Below, one piece after another: positions 1 through 7,927 of a stretch of 30,018 bases of DNA. Position 1 is the first letter of the stretch, and each line of letters starts with the position of its first letter. The DNA lies in assembly GCA_026988585.1 (NCBI GenBank), contig JALSKY010000309.1, positions 1 to 30,018 on the forward strand, in the 5' to 3' direction. This stretch comes from Deltaproteobacteria bacterium. Lineage in GTDB: Bacteria > Desulfobacterota > Dissulfuribacteria > Dissulfuribacterales > QOAL01. The position numbers and the translations under genes are program-made. The notes beneath the pieces are model-generated. The model worked only from the letters and a program-made list of their open reading frames with translations, was not told where the DNA came from and ran no database searches.

Positions 1-380
1 TTCAAGAGCCCCATGAGCTCGATAAAGGCGCCAAGTATGTCCGTAGTGGTGATTATGCCCACAAGCTTTCTTCTATCCAGCACCGGCAATCCGCCTATCT
101 TGTATTCATATATACGTTTGGCAGCCGAATCGATGCTGGCATTGGCATCTATGGTAATAGGATTCAGGATCATCACATCCTTCATTCTGATCTCCTTGAC
201 CGCAGAAGGGATCATATATTGTCTGAGATTGCTCTCTGTGACAAATCCTACCATTTCACCATCCTCTATTACTGGCAGATGCCGAATGGAGTGCTTGTGC
301 ATGATCTCTATGGCGTCAGAGAGTTTAGTGTTTGGTTTTACCGTCACCAGATCTTTGGCCATCCAGTTTTTTACTTTCAT
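1..380 (-). CDS. CBS-domain pair protein (AcuB-like), 3' end beyond window
   Basis: The reverse strand opens with ATG at 380 and stays open to the window edge, giving about 126 residues. Two CBS modules are visible, roughly residues 7-60 (ending GEMVGFVTESNLRQYM) and 68-122 (with IGGLPVLDRRKLVGIITTTD). Paired CBS domains form a Bateman module that binds adenine nucleotides and senses energy state. The start MKVKNWMAKDLVTVKPN and the IELMGLL run after CBS2 resemble AcuB-like proteins, which usually continue into an ACT-like domain; that part would lie outside the window. Only a weak ribosome site (AGGTAA) precedes the ATG. The CBS call is firm; the AcuB label is a family resemblance and the regulated target is unknown. 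Confidence 0.85.
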   Translation of the reverse strand, partial: MKVKNWMAKDLVTVKPNTKLSDAIEIMHKHSIRHLPVIEDGEMVGFVTESNLRQYMIPSAVKEIRMKDVMILNPITIDANASIDSAAKRIYEYKIGGLPVLDRRKLVGIITTTDILGAFIELMGLL

Positions 381-697
381 AATCGTTACCTGTGGAATCT
401 TTTTTATGTAAATGCCCTACAGTCAATCAGTGGTGAATCAAGTTCGGTCTATCTCGCTGAGAACCCTGGCAGCCTAGGCTGCAGAACGTAATACTCAGTA
501 AGTAAAATTGTTTCATGAACCGGTATGATAGGATATGGAAGGATAAGTTTCAATCGAAGATTGAACAGGATATGCAAAGAGTAAGATAACATCCTCATCC
601 TATTCACTCTCATAACCTTTACATATTCTTATAATCGGATTAAATAGCAAGATTCAATTGATTGTCTAAAATCATTCTGGATAAAAGGAGGGACTAT
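381..697. other. Intergenic region between divergent CBS gene and small basic ORF
   Basis: These 317 bases separate two divergently transcribed genes and are A+T rich. A perfect TATAAT lies at 630-635 on the + strand, 62 bases before the small basic gene, but the bases 17 upstream (CTCTCA) are a poor -35. A 24-codon + frame at 515-589 has no ribosome site. I see no tRNA, riboswitch or strong hairpin here. Confidence 0.5.
630..635 (+). promoter_or_regulatory. Possible -10 element for the small basic ORF
   Basis: Perfect TATAAT hexamer in the intergenic region upstream of the gene at 698. No good -35 hexamer sits at 16-18 bases, so the promoter is only suggested by the -10 and by its position. 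Confidence 0.3.
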
Positions 698-823
698 ATG
701 GCAAAGCATAAAAAAAGGGAGAGAGAACGTGAAATCGAGAGGAGAAGACGTAGAAGAAAAAAGAGGATGAAACTACGGGCAAAAGGTCTTCTTCCTCCCG
801 CGGATCAGTCAAGCCACTCCTGA
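698..823 (+). CDS. Small highly basic protein, 41 aa
   Basis: ATG at 698 follows a strong ribosome site (AAGGAGGG, 683-692) and is read to TGA at 821-823, encoding 41 residues. The first 27 residues are almost all Lys, Arg and Glu (MAKHKKRERERE then an Arg run), followed by a short Pro/Ser tail. Such composition fits a nucleic-acid or ribosome-binding mini-protein, but no family can be assigned from sequence alone. It converges on larB, with the stop codons 5 bases apart. The good ribosome site and the lack of a competing frame are the main evidence that it is real. Function unknown. Confidence 0.6.
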   Translation: MAKHKKREREREIERRRRRRKKRMKLRAKGLLPPADQSSHS

Positions 824-828
824 TTTTC

Positions 829-1677
829 CTACTGTCCTGCTGGCCCATTGCCATAGCCCTCCTTTTCTTTCAGGGAATCTATGGCAATGGCCATCATTGC
901 AGCGCCAAATCCGTTATCGATGTTAACAACAGATACCCCTGGAGCGCAGGAATTGAGCATTGCAAACAGGGGAGTAATCCCGTTAAGCCCTGTGCCGTAA
1001 CCGATTGAGGTTGGAACACCTATTACAGGTGAACTTACCAGGCCTGCAATAACACTGGGAAGAGCACCCTCCATTCCGGCAAAGACCAGGAGTATGTCTG
1101 CCCTTTGAAGTTCTGGCAACACATCTATCAATCTATGAAGGCCGGCAACACCTACGTCATAGATTCTTCTAAACCTCTTTCCTGCAACGGCAAGTATGGT
1201 AGCAGCTTCCTCTGCAACAGGAATGTCTGAGCTTCCAGCAGCTATCAGAAGTATCCTTCCTGTGGAGGAGTTATCATCATCGGAAACGCTCTCTGAATCC
1301 TCCTCAACTTCGGTGGAAAATTTTTTATACGTAGCATATTCAGCCTGACCTAAAGCAATTCTGGCCATATCCAGATAGAATATCTTTTCCGGAAAGAGAT
1401 CTGCCAGAAAAACTCCTATCTCAGGCTCCAGCCGTGTGATAATAAGGGGACGGTTGGCTAGAACAAGATGGGTACAGATCTCCTGGAGTTGAGAGACTGA
1501 CTTACCTTGACCAAAGATAACCTCAGGAAATCCAGTGCGTAACTTCCTGTGATGGTCGATTTTTATTCCTGAAAGCTCTGTAAAAGGGGCCTGCTTCAGA
1601 AAAGCCAGGACAGCGCCCTCTCCCACCTCGCCTTTCTTGTATGCTCTCAGTATCTTTAAAAGCTGTTTTTCATCCAT
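829..1677 (-). CDS. larB: LarB, nickel-pincer cofactor biosynthesis (PurE-like carboxylase/hydrolase)
   Basis: 282 residues, the normal length for LarB. The N-terminal part has the family signature DHHRKLRTGFPEVIFGQGK (about 41-59); the C-terminal half (about 140-282) is the PurE/NCAIR-mutase-like fold with GSSDIPVAEEAA, AGMEGALPSVIAGL and GVPTSIGYGTGLNGITPL. LarB carboxylates nicotinic acid adenine dinucleotide and hydrolyses its phosphoanhydride, the first step to the nickel-pincer nucleotide used by lactate racemase and relatives. It lies 36 bases downstream of the coiled-coil gene at 1714-2283 and is probably cotranscribed. larC, larE and larA are not in the window, so the cofactor's client here is unknown. 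The call is secure at family level. Confidence 0.92.
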   Translation of the reverse strand: MDEKQLLKILRAYKKGEVGEGAVLAFLKQAPFTELSGIKIDHHRKLRTGFPEVIFGQGKSVSQLQEICTHLVLANRPLIITRLEPEIGVFLADLFPEKIFYLDMARIALGQAEYATYKKFSTEVEEDSESVSDDDNSSTGRILLIAAGSSDIPVAEEAATILAVAGKRFRRIYDVGVAGLHRLIDVLPELQRADILLVFAGMEGALPSVIAGLVSSPVIGVPTSIGYGTGLNGITPLFAMLNSCAPGVSVVNIDNGFGAAMMAIAIDSLKEKEGYGNGPAGQ

Positions 1678-1713
1678 TTAAACGGTAGTTAGGCGGAATT
1701 TTTAATGTAATTG

Positions 1714-2283
1714 CTACCCCCTGAGAAACTGCTTCATAGAGTCCAACTGCTGCTCAAACTGCTGCCTTATCTCAGCAGACAATTTGTTCCATTCATCCTG
1801 GGCCTGCATGAGATTACTGAGTTCAGCTTGATCCATTCCTCCAACACCCTGCCCCATAGATTTCATGGCCCCCATCCTGGCCTGAAGCTGTTGTTGAAAC
1901 TGTTCCTGATACTGGGTCAGGGTCTGTTGATAGTTTCGCAGAAGTTGTTCTACCTGGGGAAGGATCTGAGACGCCACACTCCCTTTGATGGCAACAAGCC
2001 CTTCCATAGCCTTTTTGATACCATCCCATTGCATCTCATCCTGTGGCAGGACAATGTTTCGAAGAAGCACATCAGTTGCCCCTTCTAAGGCATTTCGGAC
2101 AAATTCAGACGGAACTGAAGATAGGGCATTGAGTATATCCAACTCTTTCCCCTGCAGAAAGGAGGCAGCAATACGTTTGCCATGCTCATTCCATTTTTCC
2201 GCATCCATCTCCTCTCTACTGGCCTTACCCAGCTTTTCGGCGCGCTCCAGCGCAATTTCAAGGGCACTCTTGATCTCTCCCAT
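1714..2283 (-). CDS. Uncharacterised coiled-coil protein, 189 aa
   Basis: Reverse-strand ATG at 2283 (MGEIKSALEIALERAEKLGK) gives 189 residues with no signal peptide or membrane segment. The first half is helical and charged; residues about 105-189 are very Gln- and Met-rich with heptad-like spacing (NYQQTLTQYQEQFQQQLQ, then IRQQFEQQLDSMKQF), so a soluble coiled coil is likely. I recall similar short proteins as conserved hypotheticals in Desulfobacterota but cannot name a function. It is the first gene of a two-gene unit with larB downstream; the pairing could be functional or incidental. The frame is well supported by coding quality. Confidence 0.75.
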   Translation of the reverse strand: MGEIKSALEIALERAEKLGKASREEMDAEKWNEHGKRIAASFLQGKELDILNALSSVPSEFVRNALEGATDVLLRNIVLPQDEMQWDGIKKAMEGLVAIKGSVASQILPQVEQLLRNYQQTLTQYQEQFQQQLQARMGAMKSMGQGVGGMDQAELSNLMQAQDEWNKLSAEIRQQFEQQLDSMKQFLRG

Positions 2284-2409
2284 TTATAAAAACCTCACCA
2301 ATATTCATAATTACTGATAGATTCAGAAAAATTCCACTCTTTCAACCATAAGGACATGAATTTTTATCATTATCTTGCTATCCTGATCTGTACCGATAGA
2401 CCTATTCTC

Positions 2410-2415
2410 TATAAT
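2410..2415 (+). promoter_or_regulatory. Possible -10 element for the kinase-biotin operon
   Basis: Perfect TATAAT in the 209-base divergent intergenic region, 77 bases before the first gene of the + operon. The matching -35 position reads TCTGTA and is poor, so this is a weak prediction based mainly on the -10 and the location. Confidence 0.3.
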
Positions 2416-2492
2416 CATTTATCTGTTCTGAAGCAAGTTGAGTGAGGTTTCTGTTCTAAAAAGAATTCCTGAAAAAGGAGAAAAACATAGCT

Positions 2493-4130
2493 ATGGAAAA
2501 GGATATGGCATTGATTCAGGAGATGAGTAATCCCAATTTCTATCCCCACAAACCTGATTCAGTAGAGATGGTTGAAACTCATATATCCTGGGTATTTCTT
2601 GCTGGCCATCTGGTTTACAAAGTGAAGAAACCGGTAGATTTTGGGTTCTTAAACTATACTACCCTGGAGTTGCGTCACCACTTCTGCAACGAGGAGGTCA
2701 GGCTCAACAGACGACTCTGTCCTGATATCTACCTCGGTGTTGTACCCATCTGCAAGCAAGGCGATGGTTTTGTTCTTAATGGCACAGGTGATCCCATTGA
2801 ATGGGCTGTAGAAATGAGACGGATGCCTGATCATGGCCGGATGGACAGGATGATCCAGGCAGATCTCATTGGTGATGAAGATATTAAACAACTTTCCGAG
2901 ATATTGATCCCATTCTATCAACATGCAAGATGTTCTGAAGAGAAGGCTGCGGAGTTTGGGGGCATCTCTACTGTGCAGGAAAATTGCCATGAAAATTTTA
3001 TTCAGACAGAGCCCTTTCTCCATGAAAGAAATCTGCTGGATCAGCATACCTTTGATGCCATCAGGTCATATACTCTGCAATTCATAGATAATAACCATGA
3101 CCTTTTTGAGAGACGTCAGAGGGAAAAGAGAATAGTTGAAGGACATGGAGACCTCTACTCTGCCAACATCTGTATAGATAGAGAGAGGGATCAGATCTAT
3201 GTATTTGACTGTATCGAGTTTAATGAACGGTTCCGTTACGGGGACCAGATCTGTGATATCGCATTTCTTCTTATGGACCTGGACTTTCTTGGGCTTCCAC
3301 AACTGGGCGCATATATGAATCAGCTCACTAAAGATGGGCTGAACGAGAATGAATCTGATGAACTTGTTACCTTTTACAAATGTTACAGGGCCTATGTAAG
3401 GGGAAAGATAGCATGTTTTACATGGCAGGGCAGTGATCCGCAAAATATAGAGTTCAGAGAGCAACAGACTAAACTGGCCAGGCGGTATTTCCGCCTTGCC
3501 AAAAGATATGCTGAACTGGCCCAGGGCAACCGATCCCAACCGCTGCTTATTATATTCATGGGCCTTTCCGGAACAGGAAAATCCACACTTGCAGAGGGCT
3601 TTTCCCGTAAAAATGCCCTTCCCTACTACAATTCTGATCGCGTTAGAAAGGAGATGATTGCCAGGATCAAGGCGACAGACAGCAGACTGGAACCCTTTGG
3701 CGCAGGTATTTACAGCCAGGAATTTTCTACAAGGACCTACAGGGCCCTTCTGCGGCTGGCTGGTGAACATCTTGTTGTGGGCGAATCGGTAGTCCTGGAT
3801 GCAACATTCTGTGAAGGTAAACACCAGAAGGATGCTGCTGAGCTTGCATTGGCTTCAGGTGCAAAACTTGTGCTGATCCATTGTAGCTGCCCTGATACAG
3901 TGGTTAGAGGGCGTTTTCAAAAAAGGTTTTCTCAGGAGGAGCGGATTTCTGATGGCAGGATGGAGATCTATCTAAAACAAAAGGAGATATTTTCTCCACC
4001 GGAATCAGCGACTTGGCCTGAAAATGTTGCTGTGCTCACGATTAACACTGACAATAGAGTAGAAGACCTTTTGGTGGATATAGAAGAGAAGTTGAATCAT
4101 TTGCAGGTATCATCTTCTGATCACATATAA
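2493..4130 (+). CDS. Bifunctional APH-like domain / P-loop kinase fusion protein
   Basis: 545 residues starting at ATG 2493 behind AAGGAG (2475-2480). The N-terminal about 340 residues resemble aminoglycoside-phosphotransferase-like kinases (COG2187 type): catalytic-loop-like GHGDLYSANI at 217-226, and the metal-binding-Asp region FDCIEFNERFRYGDQICDIAFL at about 238-259. The C-terminal part is a COG0645-type nucleoside/gluconate-kinase-like NTPase with Walker A GLSGTGKS at 357-364. The fused pair is common as a conserved bacterial protein of unknown substrate; resistance to aminoglycosides should not be inferred. It is first in the + run and ends 21 bases before bioF, so it is probably cotranscribed with the biotin genes, perhaps without a shared function. 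Confidence 0.85.
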   Translation: MEKDMALIQEMSNPNFYPHKPDSVEMVETHISWVFLAGHLVYKVKKPVDFGFLNYTTLELRHHFCNEEVRLNRRLCPDIYLGVVPICKQGDGFVLNGTGDPIEWAVEMRRMPDHGRMDRMIQADLIGDEDIKQLSEILIPFYQHARCSEEKAAEFGGISTVQENCHENFIQTEPFLHERNLLDQHTFDAIRSYTLQFIDNNHDLFERRQREKRIVEGHGDLYSANICIDRERDQIYVFDCIEFNERFRYGDQICDIAFLLMDLDFLGLPQLGAYMNQLTKDGLNENESDELVTFYKCYRAYVRGKIACFTWQGSDPQNIEFREQQTKLARRYFRLAKRYAELAQGNRSQPLLIIFMGLSGTGKSTLAEGFSRKNALPYYNSDRVRKEMIARIKATDSRLEPFGAGIYSQEFSTRTYRALLRLAGEHLVVGESVVLDATFCEGKHQKDAAELALASGAKLVLIHCSCPDTVVRGRFQKRFSQEERISDGRMEIYLKQKEIFSPPESATWPENVAVLTINTDNRVEDLLVDIEEKLNHLQVSSSDHI

Positions 4131-4151
4131 TCTCATCTTTTCTATTACTTG

Positions 4152-5336
4152 ATGAAAAATAATCCAACAGGAAGAGACCGGTTTGAAAGCGAGCTGCGGC
4201 GGCTTGAAGAGGAGAACCTCCTGAGAGGCCTGTCAGGGCTTGCAGAGGTAGAGCCCCCCAGGATCACTCTTGGCCGGAATGGTAATGTACTCATAGATTT
4301 TGCCTCCAACGACTATCTTGGCCTGAGTCACCATCCTCTCATGAAACAGGCTGCCTCTCATGCAGTGATGAAGTGGGGAACCGGCTCCAGGGCATCCCGG
4401 CTTCTCAGCGGTGACCATCCCCTCTATGCCATTCTGGAACAGGAGATTGCCAGAATGAAAGGCTGTGAGACAAGCCTGGTTTTTGGTTCCGGTTACTTGG
4501 TCAACACAGGGATAATTCAGGCCTTGTCCGGGAAGAACAGGGTGATCATAGCTGATCGGCTCGTACACGCCAGCATCATTGACGGTATCAGGCTCTCAGG
4601 TGCAGAATTCAGGAGATTCAGGCACAATGACCTGGATCACCTGGAGAAGATACTTCGGGAAGATCAGTCCTGCAGGCCTGAAGACCGGCTTGTGGTTGTG
4701 GAGGGCGTTTACAGCATGGATGGGGATTGTGCCGATATCGCTGCTCTCTTGCGTCTGAAAAAGAGATACGGTTTTCTCCTTATGGTTGATGAGGCCCACG
4801 CTGTAGGGATCTTGGGAGAGAATGGGACAGGAATAGTGGATCAGGGAAAGGCAGGCAAGATAGACTTGATAGTGGGCACCTTTGGAAAGGCCCTTGGCAG
4901 TTACGGGGCATATTGTGCCATGAATGTCACCATGCGACGATATCTTGTAAACAAGGCCAGGACCCTTATCTTCTCCACTGCCCTGCCGCCTGCTGTCCTG
5001 GCTTCCTCCATAGAGGCGTTGCGACTGCTCCCCAAATTGCAGGATGAACGAACAAGGCTACTCAAAAATGCCATGGAACTCAGGGAGTTCATCAGGAGTG
5101 ACTTGGAAATGACCTCTCCAGGCTCAACTCAGATTTTACCCATTATTGTCGGTTCTGCCAGCAGGGCTCTTTCCCTTCAGAAATTTCTTGGCAGCAGAGG
5201 CATCTTTGCCCCTGCCATAAGGCCTCCAACAGTGCCAAAGGGAAGTGAAAGGATCCGTTTCTCCATTACTGCTGACCATGGAAAAAAAGAAATAAAGATA
5301 CTGAAACAGGCACTTAGAGACTTTTTTCATACCTGA
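4152..5336 (+). CDS. bioF: 8-amino-7-oxononanoate synthase (BioF)
   Basis: About 394 residues, typical for this PLP-dependent alpha-oxoamine synthase. Visible motifs are SNDYLGLS (52-59), GSRASRLLSGDHPLY (78-92), the PLP-ring Asp loop MVDEAHAVGILG (211-222), and the Schiff-base Lys246 in GTFGKALGS (242-250). BioF condenses pimeloyl-ACP with L-alanine to 8-amino-7-oxononanoate, the first ring-forming step of biotin synthesis. I chose ATG 4152; TTG at 4149 is an in-frame alternative one codon earlier, and neither has a clear ribosome site, so coupling to the upstream gene is likely. The hydrolase gene starts one base after its stop codon. 2-amino-3-ketobutyrate CoA ligase is a close paralogue, but the bioC neighbour favours BioF. 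Confidence 0.93.
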   Translation: MKNNPTGRDRFESELRRLEEENLLRGLSGLAEVEPPRITLGRNGNVLIDFASNDYLGLSHHPLMKQAASHAVMKWGTGSRASRLLSGDHPLYAILEQEIARMKGCETSLVFGSGYLVNTGIIQALSGKNRVIIADRLVHASIIDGIRLSGAEFRRFRHNDLDHLEKILREDQSCRPEDRLVVVEGVYSMDGDCADIAALLRLKKRYGFLLMVDEAHAVGILGENGTGIVDQGKAGKIDLIVGTFGKALGSYGAYCAMNVTMRRYLVNKARTLIFSTALPPAVLASSIEALRLLPKLQDERTRLLKNAMELREFIRSDLEMTSPGSTQILPIIVGSASRALSLQKFLGSRGIFAPAIRPPTVPKGSERIRFSITADHGKKEIKILKQALRDFFHT

Positions 5337-5337
5337 C

Positions 5338-6171
5338 ATGGAACATCCATTCAAAACCGGATTGCCATCAGCAGTCAGATTCATTGACAGGGGGTCGGAT
5401 CAGCTCATGATCTGTGTTCAGGGATGGGGTTTTTCAGGGGATATGTTTGTTAATCTCTTTACCGAACAGAATCTCCTCATCTTTCCAACCATGTTGTCTG
5501 GCAATGAAACCTCGCTGCTCCTCACCGTTCTGACAGAGATCCTTGGTTCTCATCAGACACAGATCACAATATCCAAGGTTTTTATCATAGCCTGGTCTCT
5601 TGGTTGCCACCTTTTGTTGGATACCCTTGCCCTGATAGAGGAGGACTCTCAACATTCAATTCTTCACCAGATATCAGGGCTGTTATTGATTGCATACCTG
5701 CCCAGATATCAGGATAGCAATATTGATGATCTCCACAGCGGGATAATAAACAATATGGAAAGGACCCTTAAAGAATTCTATATGAAATGTTTCTATAGAG
5801 ATAAGACCGCCTACAGAAGATTCCGTTCCGAGATCCAGAACCGATTGCTTGGCATGGCGGACCGAGATCAGCTCCTGCAAGGCCTTGATTACCTGCGAAC
5901 CAGAAGTGACCGATCTCTGAAAAGGCTTCTGAGACTGGATGAAGATAGGCACAATTACAGTAAGGAGTCCATAAACTGTCCTGTCCATACCAACAGGATA
6001 CTTCCAATATTTTGTGATAAGGATATAGTAGTTCCTATCAAGGAGCTGGAGGTTCAATCTGTCATAAGACTTTTCAATCTGAGCGATGTCCATTGTCAGA
6101 TAATCAACGCACCACATTTCCCATTTTTTTCTTATGAATTTCACAGGATATTCGACACCTTCCAAGGCTGA
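5338..6171 (+). CDS. Alpha/beta hydrolase, probable pimeloyl-ACP methyl ester esterase (BioG/BioH role)
   Basis: 277 residues. An N-terminal strand-oxyanion pattern MICVQGWGFSGDMF (24-37) leads to a nucleophile elbow AWSLG (85-89, Ser87), in which Ala replaces the first Gly of GxSxG. Asp229 (CDKDIVVP) and His260 (NAPHFPFF) complete a plausible catalytic triad. The gene sits between bioF and bioC, one base after the bioF stop. In that position the expected activity is cleavage of the methyl ester from pimeloyl-ACP methyl ester, which ends the BioC-initiated synthesis cycle. Several unrelated esterases fill this role in bacteria (BioH, BioG, BioK, BioJ, BioV), and I cannot fix which by eye; BioG-like is the nearest impression. 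Function rests on context plus triad. Confidence 0.75.
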   Translation: MEHPFKTGLPSAVRFIDRGSDQLMICVQGWGFSGDMFVNLFTEQNLLIFPTMLSGNETSLLLTVLTEILGSHQTQITISKVFIIAWSLGCHLLLDTLALIEEDSQHSILHQISGLLLIAYLPRYQDSNIDDLHSGIINNMERTLKEFYMKCFYRDKTAYRRFRSEIQNRLLGMADRDQLLQGLDYLRTRSDRSLKRLLRLDEDRHNYSKESINCPVHTNRILPIFCDKDIVVPIKELEVQSVIRLFNLSDVHCQIINAPHFPFFSYEFHRIFDTFQG

Positions 6172-7006
6172 TATCAGGGCATCCTTTTCAAAGGCAGCTG
6201 AGCAGTATGAAGAGCATGCCCATATACAAAAGGAGGTGGCGTGTCTTCTCTTTTCCAGAATCCTTGCCGATTCCTGCAAATACCGATTAAGACAGGCTCT
6301 GGAGATAGGCACAGGGACCGGAATCCTCACCAGAAAGCTCATTGGTCTCCATGGGATAGATCTGCTGATAACCATGGACATCTCTTCCGAGATGGCTGCC
6401 ATTGCCAGGCAACATTGTTCAATCGGTTTAGGTGGCAGAAGGGTCATCTTTATCTCTGGTGATGGAGAGGCCCTTCCTTTCAGCCCTGGAATCAGATTTG
6501 ATCTCATAGCCTCCTCCAGTACAATGCAATGGTTTCACCATCTGCCAACAGCCCTCTTCAGTATGGTAGCCCATCTGAATCCGGGTGGCATTCTCCATTC
6601 AGCCTTTTTCATAAAAGGTACCCTGTATGAACTAGAGAGCGCACTGCAGCAGGGAACAGGAAAGGAAGATGTCAAGATAATTGCCTCAAATTTTTTTTCC
6701 GGAAATAGAATTGAAAAACAGTTGTCAAATCCTGATCTGCTACCACGAGAAAAATTCTCTCTTCAACTGGATCAACTCTCTATCAACCAAACCTTTCCTG
6801 ACCTGAAGAGCCTTCTCAGGACCTTCAGGAATACGGGCACTGCTCCTGGAAGAAGGCGGAGCAGTTACAATCCCTCTTCGGATCCAGTTAGATATCTCTC
6901 CACACCCAGGATATTTTCAAGGGTGGAGAGGGCGTTTTGGGAGCTCTTTGGTGAGATCAGGGTAACCTATTCCATCCTGTTTTTAAGGATACAGAGGTTG
7001 GAATGA
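6134..7006 (+). CDS. bioC: Malonyl-ACP O-methyltransferase (BioC)
   Basis: 290-residue class I SAM-dependent methyltransferase. The N-terminus has the BioC hallmark KADIRASFSKAAEQYEEHAHIQ (about 11-32), followed by the SAM-binding motif I LEIGTGTGILT (56-66), an acidic residue in TMDIS, and FDLIASSSTMQWFHHL, the typical BioC motif near the acceptor site. BioC methylates malonyl-ACP so it can enter fatty-acid elongation as a disguised primer. The ATG at 6134 lies inside the hydrolase gene, giving a 38-base overlap and suggesting translational coupling. It ends 18 bases before the convergent nfo gene. bioA, bioD and bioB are not in the window. Confidence 0.9.
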   Translation: MNFTGYSTPSKADIRASFSKAAEQYEEHAHIQKEVACLLFSRILADSCKYRLRQALEIGTGTGILTRKLIGLHGIDLLITMDISSEMAAIARQHCSIGLGGRRVIFISGDGEALPFSPGIRFDLIASSSTMQWFHHLPTALFSMVAHLNPGGILHSAFFIKGTLYELESALQQGTGKEDVKIIASNFFSGNRIEKQLSNPDLLPREKFSLQLDQLSINQTFPDLKSLLRTFRNTGTAPGRRRSSYNPSSDPVRYLSTPRIFSRVERAFWELFGEIRVTYSILFLRIQRLE

Positions 7007-7024
7007 CCTGAGGAGAAGAGGGAG

Positions 7025-7918
7025 TTACTGTTCCTGCAGCTGATACAGGAGCCTTATCTCCTCTGGCCACCGTTTCTGGTCAGGGGTTTCCAGTATCAGG
7101 GGCATATTTTGGAAGATTGGGGTATTCATTATCACCCTGAAAGGTTCCCATCCAATCATCCCCTGACCTAAAGGGGCATGCCTGTCAACACGGCTCCCCA
7201 GTTCTCTTTTGGAATCATTGAGATGGACACCCTTAAGGTGTGAAATGCCGATTAACTGATCAAACTTATCCAGCAGGGTCTTTAAACCCTTCTCTGATGA
7301 TATGTCATAGCCAGCAGCGAACAGGTGGCAGGTATCCAGACATATTCCTGTCCTGTCAGGATGATTGGAATCCTTGACCAGCCTTGCCAACTGTTCCAAG
7401 GAGTGGCCTACATTGCTTCCCTGTCCTGCAGTGTTCTCTATTACAAGGGTAAAATTGGAAAAGACAGAGAGTGCGCGGTTGATGTTGTTTGAGATGAGTT
7501 CCAGACATTCTTCTGTTGTTATCCGGTGGAGGTGGCTTCCTGGGTGAAAGTTCATACGATTCACCCCAAGGGAGATACACCGCTGGATCTCATCAACGAA
7601 GGCATTAAAGGATCTTTCATTCTTGGCGGGATCAGGGTTTCCAAGATTGATGAGATAGCTGTCGTGGGGGAGAATATGGGCAGGACTGATTTTTACTTTA
7701 TCAAGATTTTTTTTGAATCCTGAACAGTTTTCATCCGTCAGGTCAGGGGCTTCCCATCGCCTCTGGTTCTTGGTAAAGAGGGCAAAGGCCTTGGCACCTA
7801 ACCCGGCAGCGTTGAGAGGAGCATTCTCTACTCCTCCTGATGCACTTACATGAGCACCAACAAACCAGCCTGACCTGTCCAGCTTGTCGAACTTTCTGCA
7901 ATTTTCAATCTCTTCCAT
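7025..7918 (-). CDS. nfo: Endonuclease IV (AP endonuclease)
   Basis: 297 residues with nearly all metal-site motifs of the Nfo TIM barrel: GAHVSASGG at the N-terminus, LPHDSYLINLG, NFHPGSH, VIENTAGQG, CLDTCHLFAAGYD, GVHLNDSK, DRHAPLGQG and LILETPD. These supply the His, Asp and Glu ligands of the three-zinc centre. The enzyme cuts DNA 5' of abasic sites in base excision repair. It starts 9 bases after the stop of the FapA-like gene and is probably the last gene of that unit. The first 20 residues (MEEIENCRKFDKLDRSGWFV) extend beyond the usual start, but no better ATG lies closer to GAHVS. Confidence 0.93.
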   Translation of the reverse strand: MEEIENCRKFDKLDRSGWFVGAHVSASGGVENAPLNAAGLGAKAFALFTKNQRRWEAPDLTDENCSGFKKNLDKVKISPAHILPHDSYLINLGNPDPAKNERSFNAFVDEIQRCISLGVNRMNFHPGSHLHRITTEECLELISNNINRALSVFSNFTLVIENTAGQGSNVGHSLEQLARLVKDSNHPDRTGICLDTCHLFAAGYDISSEKGLKTLLDKFDQLIGISHLKGVHLNDSKRELGSRVDRHAPLGQGMIGWEPFRVIMNTPIFQNMPLILETPDQKRWPEEIRLLYQLQEQ

Positions 7919-7927
7919 TTCGGGAAA

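Noticed and set aside
515..589. 24-codon + frame in the first intergenic region
   Set aside because: No ribosome site and no recognisable sequence; probably chance.
2493..4130. Aminoglycoside resistance gene
   Set aside because: Only the phosphotransferase fold is shared; the fusion to a COG0645-type kinase is a housekeeping family of unknown substrate.
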